A DNA stretch of 64,000 nucleotides, from the NCBI RefSeq assembly GCF_024137025.1, contig NZ_JAMYJR010000024.1, positions 1 to 64,000 of the forward strand. Direction: 5' to 3'. Positions within the stretch are counted from its first letter, which is position 1; each line of letters begins with the position of its first letter. Under the pieces are notes generated by a model. That model worked only from the letters and a program-made list of their open reading frames with translations. It was not told the origin of the DNA and made no database searches. The translations under genes were made by a program, and so were the position numbers. Shown here one piece after another: positions 1 through 8,304 of this stretch. The stretch comes from Paractinoplanes aksuensis (GTDB taxonomy: Bacteria; Actinomycetota; Actinomycetes; Mycobacteriales; Micromonosporaceae).

Positions 1-165
1 GGCGGCGAACCCACTTCCAACCCAACCCGAAGCCAACGGCGAAAGCCGCAGAGAAGCACGGGCGACAAGGCGGCGAACCCACTTCCAACCCAACCCGAAG
101 CCAACGGCGAAAGCCGCAGAGAAGCACGGGCGACAAGGCGGCGAAGCCACTTCCAGCCCAACCCC
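1..165. repeat. 68-bp tandem repeat, two full copies and a partial third
   Basis: Positions 1-68 and 69-136 are identical 68-bp units beginning GGCGGCGAACCCACTTCC, and a third, diverged copy starts at 137 and decays after about 30 bases. The array may extend left of the window. No reading frame in it looks coding. It lies downstream of the tRNA-Val gene, which points leftwards, so it is probably non-coding intergenic repeat DNA. Confidence 0.85.
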
Positions 166-214
166 CGCCTACGGCGAGTGCGGCAGAGGGGTGCGGGTGG
201 CGAAGCCCCCGCCT

Positions 215-233
215 GGCGCGACGAAGTCGCGCC
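215..233. other. Perfect 8-bp hairpin
   Basis: GGCGCGAC, a three-base loop GAA, then GTCGCGCC. It sits between the tandem repeat and the tRNA terminator hairpin. There is no T-run on either side, so its role as a terminator is uncertain. Confidence 0.4.
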
Positions 234-244
234 GGAAAGAACGA

Positions 245-283
245 GGCGGCAAGGTCTGCGCTTTCCGCAGACACACTGCCGCC
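245..283 (-). terminator. Probable terminator hairpin after tRNA-Val
   Basis: A nested inverted repeat starts 10 bases downstream of the tRNA 3' end on the minus strand. The outer arms are 245-251 and 277-283 (GGCGGCA/TGCCGCC) and the inner arms are 254-260 and 266-272 (GTCTGCG/CGCAGAC) around a 5-nt loop. There is no clear U-run, which is common for terminators in high-GC actinomycetes. Confidence 0.6.
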
Positions 284-293
284 CCCGACTCGT

Positions 294-364
294 GGGCGAT
301 ACTGGGATCGAACCAGTGACCTCTCCGGTGTGAACGGAGCGCTCTCCCGCTGAGCTAATCGCCC
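294..364 (-). tRNA. tRNA-Val, anticodon CAC
   Basis: Read on the minus strand, 71 bases fold into a standard cloverleaf. The 7-bp acceptor stem is GGGCGAT/ATCGCCC, the D stem GCTC/GAGC, and the anticodon stem CTCCG/CGGAG. The anticodon loop TTCACAC gives anticodon CAC, which reads GUG valine codons. The T arm is ACTGG-TTCGATC-CCAGT. CCA is not encoded, as is usual in actinomycetes. A nested hairpin follows the 3' end. Confidence 0.95.
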
Positions 365-414
365 TCAACGAAGTCAGACTGTACTAGACCTCGCCCTGAA
401 ACTGCGAACAGGGG

Positions 415-816
415 TCACCCCAGGTATTCGCGTGCCTTGTCGATCAGGTCGATGCCGAAGCTGACGCGGACCGAGACGTAGACGACGGCGCTCACGAAGA
501 GGAACGTCGCGAGGCCGACGAGGCCTTTCACCGGCCAGCTCTGGCGGCCGATCCAGTGCGTCCAGGACAGGACGTGCTTCTTGGTGAACTCGAGCAGGTG
601 TTTGGCCCACGCGAACTCGATGGCCCAGATGGCCAGGCCGGCGATGACGATCGCCCAGCCGGGGCCGGGGAGCGGGATCGCCACGATGCCGACGGCGACG
701 ACGATGGCGCCGAGGGCGGCGATGGTGATTTTGAGCGCGAGCCGACCCGTCGGGTTGGCTCGGATCTTGTCCAGCACACCCGCCGGGGCCCGGTCTTCGT
801 CCGGTTTCGTCGTCAT
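415..816 (-). CDS. TIGR02611-type small membrane protein (PGPGW motif)
   Basis: This is a 133-residue protein with a charged N-terminus, two closely spaced hydrophobic segments around residues 28-68 and a third around 100-118. The segment between the first two carries the PLPGPGW motif that defines the PGPGW/TIGR02611 family of actinobacterial membrane proteins. The function of that family is unknown. The ATG is preceded by a GGGGGA ribosome-binding site. The gene is transcribed towards tRNA-Val and away from ssgB, so the 276-nt gap at 817-1092 should hold two divergent promoters. Confidence 0.85.
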   Translation of the reverse strand: MTTKPDEDRAPAGVLDKIRANPTGRLALKITIAALGAIVVAVGIVAIPLPGPGWAIVIAGLAIWAIEFAWAKHLLEFTKKHVLSWTHWIGRQSWPVKGLVGLATFLFVSAVVYVSVRVSFGIDLIDKAREYLG

Positions 817-934
817 TTCATCCCCCAGTGTCCCCGAGCCCCGTCACCACCCGGGAGAAATGGACGTTACCGGAGTAAGTCAACTGCTGGACCACCCGAC
901 GCCGGGCGGAACCGAGTACTTGGGGCAGAACAGT

Positions 935-958
935 ACAAGATATCGCTTTACGTCTTGT
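935..958. promoter_or_regulatory. Inverted repeat in the divergent gap before ssgB
   Basis: ACAAGA at 935-940 and TCTTGT at 953-958 flank a 12-base AT-richer spacer. The repeat lies in the intergenic region between the PGPGW membrane protein and ssgB. It could be an operator or only a local AT-rich promoter element; nothing else in the gap looks structured. Confidence 0.35.
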
Positions 959-1092
959 GCGAAAGGGTTTTCGGAACCGTCTTCCCACTACTGGGTGAGA
1001 TCAGCGTATGGCGGAGCGTAACGACAGGGATCACCTGAGTATGGGAAACGCGGGGTTCACCAGCCTCGCGCGGTGCCGGGGGGAGTTCGTCC

Positions 1093-1524
1093 ATGAGTAC
1101 CATTCGTCCAACGACCGTCGAGGTCGAGACCTCGCTGCGGCTCGTAGCGCCTGACGCCACGGCACTGCCCGTGCGCGCCAGTCTGCGTTACGACCCAGCC
1201 GACCCTTATGCGGTCCACGTGTTGTTCCACGCAGAATCAGCCGGTGGGGAAGCCGTGAGCTGGTCCTTTGCGCGGGAGCTGCTCGTGACCGGGCTCGATG
1301 AGCCCGCGGGTATCGGAGACGTCCGGGTGTGGCCGTGGGCCACGCCGCGGGGCGACTTCGTGGCCCTCGCGTTGTCGTCCCCGGACGGCAATGCGCTGTT
1401 CGAGGTGCCTCGGAGCGTCCTTGTCCGATTCCTCCGTCGCACCTATGTGGTGGTGCCGCGGGGCCGGGAATCGGAACATCTGGACGTCGACGCGGCAGTG
1501 AATCGGTTGCTGGCGGGCCGATAG
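1093..1524 (+). CDS. ssgB: SsgA-family sporulation and cell-division regulator, SsgB-like
   Basis: The 143-residue protein matches SsgA-like proteins, which are confined to morphologically complex actinomycetes. Recognisable family blocks are RYDPADPYAV (about residues 36-45), SFARELL, GDVRVWP and ALSSPDGNALFE. The length is typical. In Streptomyces, SsgB positions FtsZ rings at sporulation septa, and it is the most conserved family member, so SsgB is the best assignment here. The gene stands alone, with a hairpin terminator about 17 bases after the stop. Confidence 0.9.
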   Translation: MSTIRPTTVEVETSLRLVAPDATALPVRASLRYDPADPYAVHVLFHAESAGGEAVSWSFARELLVTGLDEPAGIGDVRVWPWATPRGDFVALALSSPDGNALFEVPRSVLVRFLRRTYVVVPRGRESEHLDVDAAVNRLLAGR

Positions 1525-1540
1525 CAGGAATGCGACGGGA

Positions 1541-1581
1541 GCGACTCGCACGGACACTGCCGGTCCGTACGGGTCGCTTTT
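1541..1581 (+). terminator. Rho-independent terminator after ssgB
   Basis: Paired arms are GCGAC (1541-1545) with GTCGC (1573-1577) and ACGGAC (1550-1555) with GTCCGT (1563-1568), followed by TTTT at 1578-1581. It begins 17 bases after the ssgB stop. Confidence 0.7.
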
Positions 1582-1593
1582 CCGTATACGGAA
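1580..1593. promoter_or_regulatory. Perfect 14-nt palindrome
   Basis: TTCCGTATACGGAA is a perfect palindrome that starts inside the T-run of the ssgB terminator, 115 bases before the AraC-type gene. It could be an operator for that gene. It also resembles the CCGTACGG words scattered through the window, so it may belong to a genome-wide motif instead. Confidence 0.4.
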
Positions 1594-1707
1594 CTTAATG
1601 CCCATAAGCGGACATTGGCCACCAGAAATCGCGTTCCGGCATGCCCATTCGCTCAAGCTGTGTTTCAACGGGTGCATCGCTGGTCAGAGCCAGTTACCGT
1701 CGGCGCG

Positions 1708-2559
1708 ATGTCCATTGCTGCTCCGCGGCTCGAGACCGCGACGACCACGTTCCGCCCGCCCGGCTGGGCGGGCGTCGGCACCTGCGCTCTGGACGCTACC
1801 TCGGCCCAGGCCCCGAGCCGGCTTCCCTACCACGTCCTGCTGCTGGCCACCGCCGGTCACGGCACGGTCGAGGTCGACTTCTTCGGGCACTCGTGCCGGC
1901 CCGGCACCCTGCTCTGGATCCGTCCCGGCCAGGCCCTGCGGGTCGGCCGCAACGGCCTGATCGCCTCGGTCGTCACCTTCGACCCGCGGCTGGCCGGCGA
2001 CGAGGAGCATCTGCGCAGCCGCTGGCAGCTGCGCGGCGAGGACGAGGACGCGGTGATCAACGAGTTCGCGCAGCTCGCCGTCGACTCCGAACGGCACGCG
2101 CCGGGGCCGATCGCGGCTGAGCTGCTGCGCCACCAACTTCGCGTACTGCTGCTGCGGGTGGCCTTGATGGCGGCGTCCGACCAGTCCGGTCCTGAGAGCC
2201 GGACCTACACCCGGTTTCGCGGGCTGCTCGAGGCCGGGCACCCGCACAGCCGCCGGGTCGAGGACTACGCCGAGGAGCTGGGCTGTTCCGTGCGTACGCT
2301 GACCCGGGCCTGCCTGTCCGTGACCGGGCGCACCGCCAAGCAGGTGGTCGACGACCGGGTCGCGCTCGAGGCGCGCCGGCTGCTCGCATGCACCCCGCTG
2401 TCGGTGGCCGAAGTGGGCCGCCACCTCGGCTTTCCCGAGCCGACCAACTTCGGCCGGTTCTTCCACCGCGAGGTCGGGATGAGCCCGGGGCACTTCCGGG
2501 CCGAGGTGTCGGCCGAGCCGCACGCCGCGATTCCCGCACAGCGACGATCATCTGACTGA
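1708..2559 (+). CDS. AraC-family transcriptional regulator
   Basis: The protein is 283 residues from the ATG at 1708. An earlier in-frame TTG at 1615 would add 31 residues without family similarity, so ATG is preferred. The N-terminal half has the cupin-like AraC ligand-binding pattern (GHGTVEVDFFG, then RPGQALRVG). The C-terminal 100 residues hold two helix-turn-helix motifs (YAEELGCSVRTLTRACLSVT and VAEVGRHLGFPEPTNFGRFF) and the closing G-M-S-P-GHFR block. The ligand and targets are not visible. It is followed 66 bases later by an Rrf2-type gene. Confidence 0.88.
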   Translation: MSIAAPRLETATTTFRPPGWAGVGTCALDATSAQAPSRLPYHVLLLATAGHGTVEVDFFGHSCRPGTLLWIRPGQALRVGRNGLIASVVTFDPRLAGDEEHLRSRWQLRGEDEDAVINEFAQLAVDSERHAPGPIAAELLRHQLRVLLLRVALMAASDQSGPESRTYTRFRGLLEAGHPHSRRVEDYAEELGCSVRTLTRACLSVTGRTAKQVVDDRVALEARRLLACTPLSVAEVGRHLGFPEPTNFGRFFHREVGMSPGHFRAEVSAEPHAAIPAQRRSSD

Positions 2560-2625
2560 GGGTAATTCCCACAAAACCGTGGGGTATGTGCGCCTGGCAT
2601 GGCGCCGGGCAGGCATGATGGATGG

Positions 2626-3081
2626 GTGCAGATCTCCGCGCGCGGCGACTACGCGGTCCGGGCCGCCCTCAGTCTGGCGAGGGCCTACCCGGCATTGATG
2701 TCCGCCCAAGCCATCGCCCAAGACCAGGAAATGCCCCGCAAGTTCCTCGAGGCGGTGCTGGCCGATCTGCGCCGGGCCGGTGTCGTCCGAGCTCAGCGTG
2801 GCGCCGAGGGCGGCTACACATTGTCACAGTCGCCGCGCGATGTGACGATCGGCCAGATCCTGCGCGCCGTCGACGGCCCGCTGGCCGGGGTGCGCGGTCT
2901 CCGTCCAGAAGAGACGCGGTACACCGGCGCGGCGGAGAATCTGCCCAATCTCTGGGTCGCGGTCCGGGCCGCCGTACGCGAAGTGGTCGATGAGGTGAAT
3001 CTGGCCGAGCTCATCAGCGGGCGGATGCCGGCGCACGTCCGCAAGCTGACCACACGCCCCGACGCGTGGCAGCCGCGCTGA
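2626..3081 (+). CDS. Rrf2-family transcriptional regulator without cluster cysteines
   Basis: The GTG at 2626 gives a 151-residue protein opening VQISARGDYAVRAALSLA, the usual start of Rrf2 proteins, so the upstream in-frame ATG at 2599 is rejected. The winged helix spans about residues 1-80, including RAQRGAEGGYTLS in the wing. The protein contains no cysteine at all, so it cannot bind the Fe-S cluster used by IscR, NsrR or RsrR. It probably senses something else or is cluster-free like CymR. A DUF4236 gene follows after 67 bases. Confidence 0.88.
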   Translation: MQISARGDYAVRAALSLARAYPALMSAQAIAQDQEMPRKFLEAVLADLRRAGVVRAQRGAEGGYTLSQSPRDVTIGQILRAVDGPLAGVRGLRPEETRYTGAAENLPNLWVAVRAAVREVVDEVNLAELISGRMPAHVRKLTTRPDAWQPR

Positions 3082-3148
3082 CGTTTGCCGATTTCCTCCT
3101 CCGGGAATCATTCGGACATCCGAACGAACCTTTGGGAGGGACGTACCG

Positions 3149-3328
3149 ATGGGCCTCGTTTTCCGCAAGCGTAAGAAGTTCGGCCCGTTGATCCTGAACT
3201 TCACCGAGAACGGCTACTCCTCGTGGAGCATCAAGATCGGCAAGTGGTCGTGGAACTCGCGCAGCCGCGCGCACCGCTACGACCTGCCCGGCCCGTTCTC
3301 GTGGAAGCAGGACAAGAGCCGCTCCTAG
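3149..3328 (+). CDS. DUF4236-type small basic protein
   Basis: A 59-residue protein begins MGLVFRKRKKFGPLILNF, the recognisable opening of DUF4236 proteins (FRKR, a GP turn, then a beta-rich stretch ending in SRSR). A strong ribosome-binding site GGGAGG lies 9 bases before the ATG. The function of DUF4236 is unknown. Its TAG stop overlaps the stop of the convergent gene in the shared tetranucleotide CTAG at 3325-3328. Confidence 0.75.
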   Translation: MGLVFRKRKKFGPLILNFTENGYSSWSIKIGKWSWNSRSRAHRYDLPGPFSWKQDKSRS

Positions 3329-4224
3329 ACGGAAATAACCACGTCCCCGCCGAGCCGTCCGTGTGACGGCCGGCGGGTGACTGTTCCCCCGTCGATCAAC
3401 GTGTGCAGCACCCGCGTGGCGTCCGCGGCGCGGTAGACCGTCTCGGTCAGCGCGAACGTCCGCAACTCGGTCACCGTGGCCTCGCCGTTCGCGGCCAGGT
3501 GGGCCAGCAGTTCGCGCCGCAGCGGGCCCGGGTGCGGCGTCAGCGAGATGTCGATCAGGTGCCGTTCCGGGTCGCCGGGGTCGCGGTAGCGGACGCCCGC
3601 GAACTCGTCGACCGCCCACAGCGCCTCCTTGAAGCCCTCGAGGCTCTTGCCGGCCGTGGTCGCGTACACCAGCAGCTCGCCCGGCTCGTCGGAGTCGGCC
3701 AGCTCGATCTGGGTGAACAGCGGCCAGCCGGCGCGATAGGGGTCGGCCGGAGCACCCGGCGGCAGCACCAGCAACAACTCGGCCGGTTTGCCGGCGGTCA
3801 GCGCGGCGACGGTCGCCGGCTCGGGCGGCGTGCTGCCGGCCGCGTCGAGAAACCCCAGCACCGGTACGCGTTGGGCCCCGACCGCCTTCAGGCCGACCGC
3901 CAGCCGCTCGTCCGTTCCCCCCGAGATCGTGTGCACGGCCAGCCCGGCCCCCGCGCCCGATCCGTCGGCGATCGCCGTGAGCCGCGGCGCCAAAAGACCC
4001 GGATCGTCGCCGGTGGCCACCATGATCAGCTCGCGGCCTCGTACGAGATCGGACTGCTCGGCCAGGACGCGCATCGCGGCCTCAGCCGCGGCGCCCCCGT
4101 CGGCATCGGCGTAGCCGTGGGCATAAGTCACTCGGCGGGCACGGTGCAGGGCGGCGGGAGCCCAGGCCTCGAGGTGCCTGACCAGCAGTTCCCGCTTGAC
4201 GGTGGCGATCGATGAAAAGGACAT
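3325..4224 (-). CDS. Unknown protein, possibly a diverged TcmP (three-Cys-motif partner) homologue
   Basis: The protein is 299 residues. The opening layout, VKRELLVRHLEAWAPAAL followed by RRVTYAHGYADADGG, resembles TcmP proteins, where KxxLLxxYLxAW precedes YVDGFAGPG. The key DGFAGPG loop is degenerate here, so the relationship is tentative. The last 80 residues look like a small winged-helix domain (LLAHLAANGEATVTELR, then VLHTLIDGGTVTRRPSHGRLGG), as in the TcmP C-terminus. There is no membrane segment and no neighbour that reveals a role. It is divergent from the TPR gene at 4292. Confidence 0.7.
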   Translation of the reverse strand: MSFSSIATVKRELLVRHLEAWAPAALHRARRVTYAHGYADADGGAAAEAAMRVLAEQSDLVRGRELIMVATGDDPGLLAPRLTAIADGSGAGAGLAVHTISGGTDERLAVGLKAVGAQRVPVLGFLDAAGSTPPEPATVAALTAGKPAELLLVLPPGAPADPYRAGWPLFTQIELADSDEPGELLVYATTAGKSLEGFKEALWAVDEFAGVRYRDPGDPERHLIDISLTPHPGPLRRELLAHLAANGEATVTELRTFALTETVYRAADATRVLHTLIDGGTVTRRPSHGRLGGDVVISV

Positions 4225-4291
4225 ATGCGAGTTCTACAGTGTCCGAGAAGCGAGGAGTTCGCAACCTTGCACTTGTACCTACAGTGGTCAC

Positions 4292-5869
4292 GTGAGCACT
4301 ATGGGAAACGTGGCCCCTCCGCAGCTCGCCGAACTCACCGCGCGCGCTCAGACGTTGACGTCTGAGGGCGATCTCGCCGGTGCGCGCCAGGTGCTGGCCA
4401 ATGTGCTCGATCCGGTCGACGTCACCGACCCCCGCCACGCCACCGCTGACCTGGCCCTGGCGGCCGCGCTGCACGCCCGCGTCCTGATCGCGCTGGGCGA
4501 CGCCCACGGCGCGCGCATGTGGGCCGAATACGCCCATGTGGCCGAGGAACGGCTGCATGGTCCCCACCACGACCGTACGGTGGGAGCCGCCGCCACCCAT
4601 GCTGCCGTGCTGCAACGGGTCGGGCATTTCGGCCGCGCGGCCCAGGTCTACCGCCAGCTGGTCGGCGACCTGACCGAGATCGACGGCCCCGACTCGCCAC
4701 GCGTTCTCGCGGCCGAGGCCGACATGGCCACCGCCGAGCACGCGGCCGGCCATTGCACCGCGGCCCGGTCCCGGCTCACGTCGGCCTGGCGCCGCCACGT
4801 CCGCCGCTACGGCGAGGCGTCCGCCCCCGGCATCAAGATGCTGGCCCGGCTGGGCGCGATGGAACGCGAATGCGGCCGCGACGCCGAATCGCGCGACCAC
4901 CTGGCCCAGGCCCAGGGGCTGTGCGCGCGCTATCTGCCCTCCGACCACCCGCTGGTCCGCCAGGTCACGGCCCTGGCCACGGCCGAGCCCACGGGCAAGC
5001 ATGTCTGCGGCCGCGTCGAGCAGTCCGACGGTCCCGGCGTCACCACGGTGGGTGCGCCCGGCGTCCGCACCCTGCCGTTCCCGCGGCGGCCCACGGTCCC
5101 CGAGCCCGACCCCGACGAGGACCCCGACCAGCCGCCGCCCGACAACCGCCCGACCGACCCCAACGGCTCGGTCTATCAGCAGCCGCTCTATCTGGCCGAC
5201 GTGCACCAGGCGCCCGGCGACCTGACCGGCCGGCACGCCCGCGCCGACACCCCGCCGCCCGTGCCCGGCCGGCGCGCCCCCGACTACGGCCCCGACGGGC
5301 GTCCGCAACCGGTCGGCTCGGCCCCGGCCAGCACCTACACGCTCCCGCCCAATACGGAAAGGCGTCTTCCCGTACGGCCGGAGTCCGCATCAAATCCGGC
5401 CGGCCGCCGCCGTCAGCCCTTCCTGCTGGCCGCCGTGCTGGTCGCCGGGGTTGCCGCTGCGGTGGCGGTCGTCGCGCTGACCCTGCCCGACGCGAACGGC
5501 GACGAAAATCCGGCGGCCGGCCCGACCCCGCCCGCGGTCGCCTCGTCCGCCCCGGCCGCGAGCAAACCGGCCGCGCCCACGAGCCGTCCCCCGGCGGCCG
5601 ACCCGGGCGCACCCACCGGCGTGAAGCTGCGGGACAGCCGCGACAGCGTCCTGCTGCAGTGGACGTACCCGAAGAACTCCGAGGGCCCGGTGCTGGTCTC
5701 GGGCGGCCGCGCGGGCCAGCCCCAGAAGCCGTTCCAACAGCTCCCCGCGGGCAGCGCCGACTACGTCGTGTACGGCCTGAACGAGCAGCTCAACTACTGC
5801 TTCACGATCTCGGTGGCGTACGGCACCAACAACATCGCCCGCTCGGTCCCGGTCTGCACCAAGCGCTGA
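4292..5869 (+). CDS. TPR protein with one membrane segment and a C-terminal fibronectin-III-like domain
   Basis: From the GTG at 4292 the protein is 525 residues. Residues 1-230 are alanine-rich helical repeats of tetratricopeptide type (for example ALHARVLIALGDAHGARMWA). They are followed by about 130 proline-rich, disordered residues, a transmembrane segment near 375-396 (FLLAAVLVAGVAAAVAVVAL), a Pro/Ala/Ser linker and an FN3-like end (LRDSRDSVLLQWTYP). The likely topology is a cytoplasmic TPR with an extracytoplasmic FN3 domain. The frame stays open to 4196, but that would overlap the divergent gene, so GTG 4292 or ATG 4301 is preferred. The function is unknown. Confidence 0.8.
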   Translation: MSTMGNVAPPQLAELTARAQTLTSEGDLAGARQVLANVLDPVDVTDPRHATADLALAAALHARVLIALGDAHGARMWAEYAHVAEERLHGPHHDRTVGAAATHAAVLQRVGHFGRAAQVYRQLVGDLTEIDGPDSPRVLAAEADMATAEHAAGHCTAARSRLTSAWRRHVRRYGEASAPGIKMLARLGAMERECGRDAESRDHLAQAQGLCARYLPSDHPLVRQVTALATAEPTGKHVCGRVEQSDGPGVTTVGAPGVRTLPFPRRPTVPEPDPDEDPDQPPPDNRPTDPNGSVYQQPLYLADVHQAPGDLTGRHARADTPPPVPGRRAPDYGPDGRPQPVGSAPASTYTLPPNTERRLPVRPESASNPAGRRRQPFLLAAVLVAGVAAAVAVVALTLPDANGDENPAAGPTPPAVASSAPAASKPAAPTSRPPAADPGAPTGVKLRDSRDSVLLQWTYPKNSEGPVLVSGGRAGQPQKPFQQLPAGSADYVVYGLNEQLNYCFTISVAYGTNNIARSVPVCTKR

Positions 5870-6079
5870 GGCCGTTTGTTACAGGAAGCGTCGCGTTTGG
5901 TTACGAGTATGTTTCCGGATCGCGCTGAGCCCGCCGGCGGCTGTCGCTGCCGCCCCTGGTTTTCGTAGTTTCGGGGCACCCGGTGGCGGCAGCCGGGTGA
6001 GAGGAGTTGGCGCTGTGCGACTTTTCGTTCGGAACCCCGGCACCAGCATGGCCTGCGCGGTCTGACCTTCCCCCTGCGG

Positions 6080-6117
6080 CCGGGCCGGGCATCCTCCCCC
6101 AGGGCAGCCCGGCCCGG
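6080..6117 (+). terminator. GC hairpin between TPR gene and ATPase gene
   Basis: CCGGGCCGGGC (6080-6090) pairs perfectly with GCCCGGCCCGG (6107-6117) across a 16-base loop, followed by a pyrimidine-rich stretch TCTTCCC. A smaller hairpin CACCCGG/CCGGGTG lies upstream at 5977-5999. The pair probably terminates the TPR gene. Their position just before the ATPase start also fits an attenuator. Confidence 0.55.
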
Positions 6118-6141
6118 TCTTCCCAGCTATCTTCTTTCCCG

Positions 6142-8304
6142 GTGTCACAGCTCGCGGCCTCCCTCGCGCTGCCCACGGCGACCGGAGCCTTCGTGGGCCG
6201 CACCGCGCTGCTCGCCGAACTGCGGGCGGGGCTGGCCGAACCGTCGGCGATCGTGCTGCTCACCGGGGAGGCCGGCGTCGGCAAGACCCGGCTCGTGGCC
6301 GAGGTGCTCGACGGGTGGCCGGTTCCGGTGGTCGTGGCCCACTGCGACGATCTGCGGGAACCGCAACCGCTGGGGCCGCTGCGGGACGGTCTGCGGCTCA
6401 CCGGTCCTTTGGTCGACGGGCCGCCGCTCGACCCGGACGCGGAACGGGCCCGGCTGCTGCGCGCCATGGCGGCCGTGTTGCGGGAGCGGGCGCCGCTCGT
6501 CGTCGCGCTCGAGGACCTGCAGATGGCCGACCCGGCCACGCTCGAACTGGTCGACCACCTCGCCGCGCATCCGGTGCCCGGCCTGAGGGTGCTCATTACT
6601 TCCCGTACGGGAAAACCGGGCTTCACCCCGCTGGCCGTGCCCCCGCTGAGCCGGGAAGAGGTGGGCGCGCTGGCCACGGTTCTGCTCGACCCGGGCGCCG
6701 AACCCACCGGCCGGTTCGTCACCCACCTGTACGAACGTACGGCCGGCATCCCGTTCCTGATCGAGGAGGTCGTGCGCTCGCTGGTCACCGAGGGCGATGT
6801 CGAACGCCTCGGCCGCGAGGGGCCGGCCGACGTGGCCGTGCCCGCCCTGCTGCGCGACGTGCTGCTGACCCGCCTGCGCCATCTGGGCGAACGCACGCGC
6901 GAGGTGCTGGGCGCGGCGGCCGTGCTCGGTCCCGCGGCCGACCCCCACCCGATCTCGGTGATCAGCGGGGCCGACGAGGACGCGGTCGGCCGGGCGCTGA
7001 CCGAGGCCCGCGACGTGGGCCTGCTGCACGAGCTGGACGGCCGGCTCTGGTTCCGGCACACGCTGGCCCGCCAGGTCGTGCACGAGCTGGTGCCGCCGAC
7101 CACCCGCCGCATGCTGCACCTGCGGACGGCCCGCCTGCTCGAGGAGCAGAAGCCGCGGCCGGTGGCCCGGCTGGCCCACCACTACCGGCTGGCCGAGAGC
7201 CCGGCCGATCACGTCCGCAACGCCGAGGCCGCCGCCGATCTGGCCGCGGCCCAGGGCGACGACGCCACCGCGGCCCGCTTCCTGCTCGGCACGACCGTCC
7301 ATCCTGAACTGCCCCGGCCCGTACGGGTTCGGCTCGCGGTCAAACTGGGCCGCTCCTCCATCGAAAGCGTGGCTCAGGCCGACGCCATCCCCGTGCTGCG
7401 CCGCCTGCTGGCCGACCGCCGCCTGCCGCCCGGCGCGCGCGGTGACCTCGGTCTGGCCCTGGGCCGGATGCTCCGGCAGCAGGGTGAGGCCCAGCAGGGG
7501 TACGAAGAAATTGAACGAGCCCTGCCCTACCTGCGACAACAGGGGAGGCGAGCGCGGGCGCTGGCCGTGCTGTCCGCCCCCGACACCGTGGTCGGGCGGC
7601 ACATCACCGAGCATCAGCGGCGCTGCGACGAGGCCGCGACGGCCGCCCGCGAGTCGGGCGAACCCGCCGTACGCCTGGCGGTGTTGATCGCCCGGCTCTC
7701 GCTGGCCCTGGAGACGGGCGACGGCCTGGCCTGGCCCGCGATCCAGGCCGCGCTGGCCGACGAGACGTTCGCGGGCTACCCGCGGGAACGGGCCCGGGCC
7801 TGCCTCAACTGGGCGCAGGGGGCCCTGCACACGGGCCGCGCCGACCTGGCCGCGGGCCTGCTGGCGGTGGGCCGCGACCTGGTCGACGACGCCGACTACG
7901 AACGTCTGCGCCCGGTCGTCGAACTCACCCAGTTCGGCCTCGACCTGGCCGCCGACCGCCGCGCGGGTCTGGCCGAGAAGATCAGCCGCTTCCTGGCCCG
8001 GCCCTACCGCCTGCCCCTGGCGATGATCGACGCCAAGCTGTACCTGGCCAAGCTGCGCCACCGCGAGGGCGACGCGGTCCGGGCCGAGTACGGCCTGCGC
8101 GAGGTGATCGCCGAGGCCGTCCGCACCGGCGCGATCTGGCCGCTGGTGCCGGCCCGCACCGCCCTGGCCGAATTGCTGCTGGCCCGCGGCGACGCTGACG
8201 CGGGGCTGGCCGAGGCCCGGGCCGCGCTGGCCCTGGCCGAGGCCAAGGGCCTGCCGGCCTGGGGTGTGGACGCGGCCCGCCTGATACAGCGTTTCCCGCG
8301 CTGA
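6142..8304 (+). CDS. Large AAA ATPase of the MalT/LuxR type without a DNA-binding domain
   Basis: From GTG 6142 the protein is 720 residues. It opens with FVGRTALLAEL and a Walker A motif GEAGVGKT near residue 41, followed by a Walker B-like stretch VVALEDLQMADP near 120. The rest is alpha-helical TPR-like repeats. This is the STAND-type ATPase architecture seen in large LuxR-family regulators, but the protein ends at RLIQRFPR with no helix-turn-helix. An in-frame TTG at 6007 would read through a strong hairpin, so the later GTG is preferred; a leader-peptide arrangement cannot be excluded. The partner and function are unknown. Confidence 0.8.
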   Translation: MSQLAASLALPTATGAFVGRTALLAELRAGLAEPSAIVLLTGEAGVGKTRLVAEVLDGWPVPVVVAHCDDLREPQPLGPLRDGLRLTGPLVDGPPLDPDAERARLLRAMAAVLRERAPLVVALEDLQMADPATLELVDHLAAHPVPGLRVLITSRTGKPGFTPLAVPPLSREEVGALATVLLDPGAEPTGRFVTHLYERTAGIPFLIEEVVRSLVTEGDVERLGREGPADVAVPALLRDVLLTRLRHLGERTREVLGAAAVLGPAADPHPISVISGADEDAVGRALTEARDVGLLHELDGRLWFRHTLARQVVHELVPPTTRRMLHLRTARLLEEQKPRPVARLAHHYRLAESPADHVRNAEAAADLAAAQGDDATAARFLLGTTVHPELPRPVRVRLAVKLGRSSIESVAQADAIPVLRRLLADRRLPPGARGDLGLALGRMLRQQGEAQQGYEEIERALPYLRQQGRRARALAVLSAPDTVVGRHITEHQRRCDEAATAARESGEPAVRLAVLIARLSLALETGDGLAWPAIQAALADETFAGYPRERARACLNWAQGALHTGRADLAAGLLAVGRDLVDDADYERLRPVVELTQFGLDLAADRRAGLAEKISRFLARPYRLPLAMIDAKLYLAKLRHREGDAVRAEYGLREVIAEAVRTGAIWPLVPARTALAELLLARGDADAGLAEARAALALAEAKGLPAWGVDAARLIQRFPR

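Noticed and set aside
1..400. tRNA-Val as attachment site of an integrated element
   Set aside because: No integrase, excisionase or phage gene lies nearby, and no repeated tRNA 3' end is seen.
860..1021. Small open frame between the PGPGW gene and ssgB
   Set aside because: No ribosome-binding site, no similarity, mixed composition; more likely promoter DNA.
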